In this document: in pieces, positions 63,212 to 64,000 of the stretch
Layout: each line of letters begins with the position of its first letter
How positions within the stretch are numbered: position 1 is the stretch's first letter
The notes under the pieces: generated by a model
Told to the model about the DNA's origin: nothing
What the model saw: only the letters and a program-made list of their open reading frames with translations
Databases searched by the model: none
NCBI GenBank assembly: GCA_024743275.1
Contig: JANSWW010000010.1
Coordinates: forward strand, 62,001-126,000
From: Alphaproteobacteria bacterium
GTDB taxonomy: Bacteria; Pseudomonadota; Alphaproteobacteria; JANSWW01
Direction: 5' to 3'
Length of the DNA: 64,000 bases
Made by a program: the position numbers and the translations under genes

Positions 63212-63475
63212 GTGTCCGACGCCAATGCCGACCAGCCGCAACGCCGCCAGCAGACCGTGAATCCGGTCGACGGTCTGAAGATGATCGCGGAAGCTTCCGT
63301 CAAGTCGGCCTGCGTGCAGGCGGCCAGCACCCTGGTCACCAGCCGGGCGGAGCCGGGCGCGTCCCCCGACCAGTTGGCCGACGAGGTGGCGACGCTGGCC
63401 TTCGAACTCTATGACGGGGTCGTCAAACAGGCACGCGGTCGGGCGGTCGCCGCCCAAAGCGGCTCCGACGATTGA
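63212..63475 (+). CDS. small helical protein (87 aa)
   Basis: An 87-residue protein starting at GTG 63212 with AAGGGGAG upstream. The N-terminus is Gln-rich and polar. The rest is helical: M-I-A-E-A-S-V-K-S-A-C-V-Q-A-A and A-D-E-V-A-T-L-A-F-E-L-Y-D-G-V-V-K-Q-A. It resembles the N-terminal region of the PilZ protein encoded 11 bases downstream (both have a Cys-Val-x-A-A helix and an A-x-x-x-Y-D helix). I do not recognise a named family. It is probably in an operon with the PilZ gene. Confidence 0.7.
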   Translation: MSDANADQPQRRQQTVNPVDGLKMIAEASVKSACVQAASTLVTSRAEPGASPDQLADEVATLAFELYDGVVKQARGRAVAAQSGSDD

Positions 63476-63485
63476 GGGGGCTCCG

Positions 63486-64000
63486 ATGACCGACAGCGCA
63501 CCGGACAAGCCCGCGGGCCAAACCCAAGCTCAAGCCCCAGCCCAAGCAATGGCCCAGACCCCTATGGTCCAGGTCAGCCCGCAGCTCATCCTGTCCTTCC
63601 AGGACGGCATGGCCCGACTCGCCATCTCCACCCTTCGGGCGGGATGCGTGGTCGCCGCCGCCAACATCGTCGCCCGCCATGGCGACAAGACGGTGAGTGC
63701 TACGGAAGCCGCGGAAGAGGCCGCGGCCCTTTCCTACAAGATCTACGACCTGTTCATCGACAAGGCGATCGACCGGCGCGGCGAACAGCGTGTCGCCGTC
63801 GACCTGCGGACCATGGTGTCGACCGACGAGCATTCCTATGCCGGGCGGACGATCAATCTCTCGCTTGGCGGCGGACTGTTCCGGTTCGAGGCGAAACCGC
63901 CCGTCGGCGCGAAGGTCCAGGTGGCGATCGAGCCGATCGGGACCCTGACCGGCGAAATCGTCGGTGACGTGGACCAGGGCACCCGGATCCAGTTCGGCGA
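63486..64000 (+). CDS. PilZ domain protein (partial)
   Basis: The first 171 residues of a protein cut by the window end. A Gln/Ala-rich start (residues 1-28) leads into a helical region (about 30-95), then a PilZ domain from about residue 97 with the c-di-GMP binding motifs R-x-x-x-R (R-G-E-Q-R) and N-x-S-x-G-G (N-L-S-L-G-G). It would be a cyclic-di-GMP receptor. ATG 63486 lies 11 bases after the small helical gene, with GAGGGGGC upstream. Effector output is not visible. Confidence 0.85.
   Translation, partial: MTDSAPDKPAGQTQAQAPAQAMAQTPMVQVSPQLILSFQDGMARLAISTLRAGCVVAAANIVARHGDKTVSATEAAEEAAALSYKIYDLFIDKAIDRRGEQRVAVDLRTMVSTDEHSYAGRTINLSLGGGLFRFEAKPPVGAKVQVAIEPIGTLTGEIVGDVDQGTRIQFG

Overview
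This is a continuous chromosomal stretch from a high-GC Gram-negative bacterium. Gene content points to an alphaproteobacterium, most likely Rhodospirillales-like. The clues are the order histone deacetylase-xseB-ispA-dxs-tlyA, a seven-gene Mrp antiporter, a tamA-tamB pair, a HemP-led heme operon and a dgcN-dgcA pair known from marine bacteria. The taxonomic placement is inference. I see no phage genes, CRISPR array or rRNA. Genes are tightly packed, and many overlap by 1-4 bases in operons.

Region by region. Bases 1-4483 hold the Mrp Na+/H+ antiporter operon mrpA(partial)BCDEFG. Bases 4639-8984 hold fabI, aroC, sppA and a FliL-like exported protein. Bases 8995-13993 (minus) hold the isoprenoid block: a histone deacetylase-family protein, xseB, ispA, dxs and tlyA. 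Bases 14177-18553 hold an RND efflux pair. Bases 18851-23360 hold an unusual cluster of two paralogous pentapeptide-repeat proteins, a 117-residue unknown and an aromatic amino acid lyase homologue that lacks the A-S-G triad needed for the MIO cofactor.

Bases 23333-32650 form an iron and heme region. It begins with a decayed IS3/chemotaxis-receptor remnant, then holds tonB, a DUF1289 protein behind a near-canonical Fur box, dps with an unknown gene, and the operon hemP-receptor-hmuTUV-heme monooxygenase. Several 15-19 bp dyads over promoters suggest common iron control. Together these genes would take up heme, energise its import, degrade it and store or detoxify iron. exbB and exbD are not in the window.

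Bases 32724-39201 hold a compact minus-strand operon (acyl-CoA synthetase, fused 2-oxoacid dehydrogenase E1, E2, acyl carrier protein, no E3) next to a divergent aminotransferase, which looks like a dedicated acyl-supply pathway. Then come a flavin oxidase-family protein, a second RND pair (40217-44369), a PAS-like protein, tamA-tamB, tRNA-Ala(CGC), a yggT gene, folD and a DsrE-family protein.

Bases 54129-63117 hold nitrogen and carbon catabolism: a ureohydrolase with an altered metal motif, an aldehyde dehydrogenase, a two-subunit TPP enzyme, dgcA and dgcN (D-glutamate), a DUF924 protein, a LysE exporter and a gamma-glutamyltransferase. The window ends in a small helical protein and a partial PilZ (c-di-GMP receptor) protein that appear to share a domain.

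A recurring oddity is short tandem duplication (10-15 bp units, 2-5 copies) placed right at gene ends or starts, the clearest being five copies of a 14-mer beginning at the yggT stop codon.
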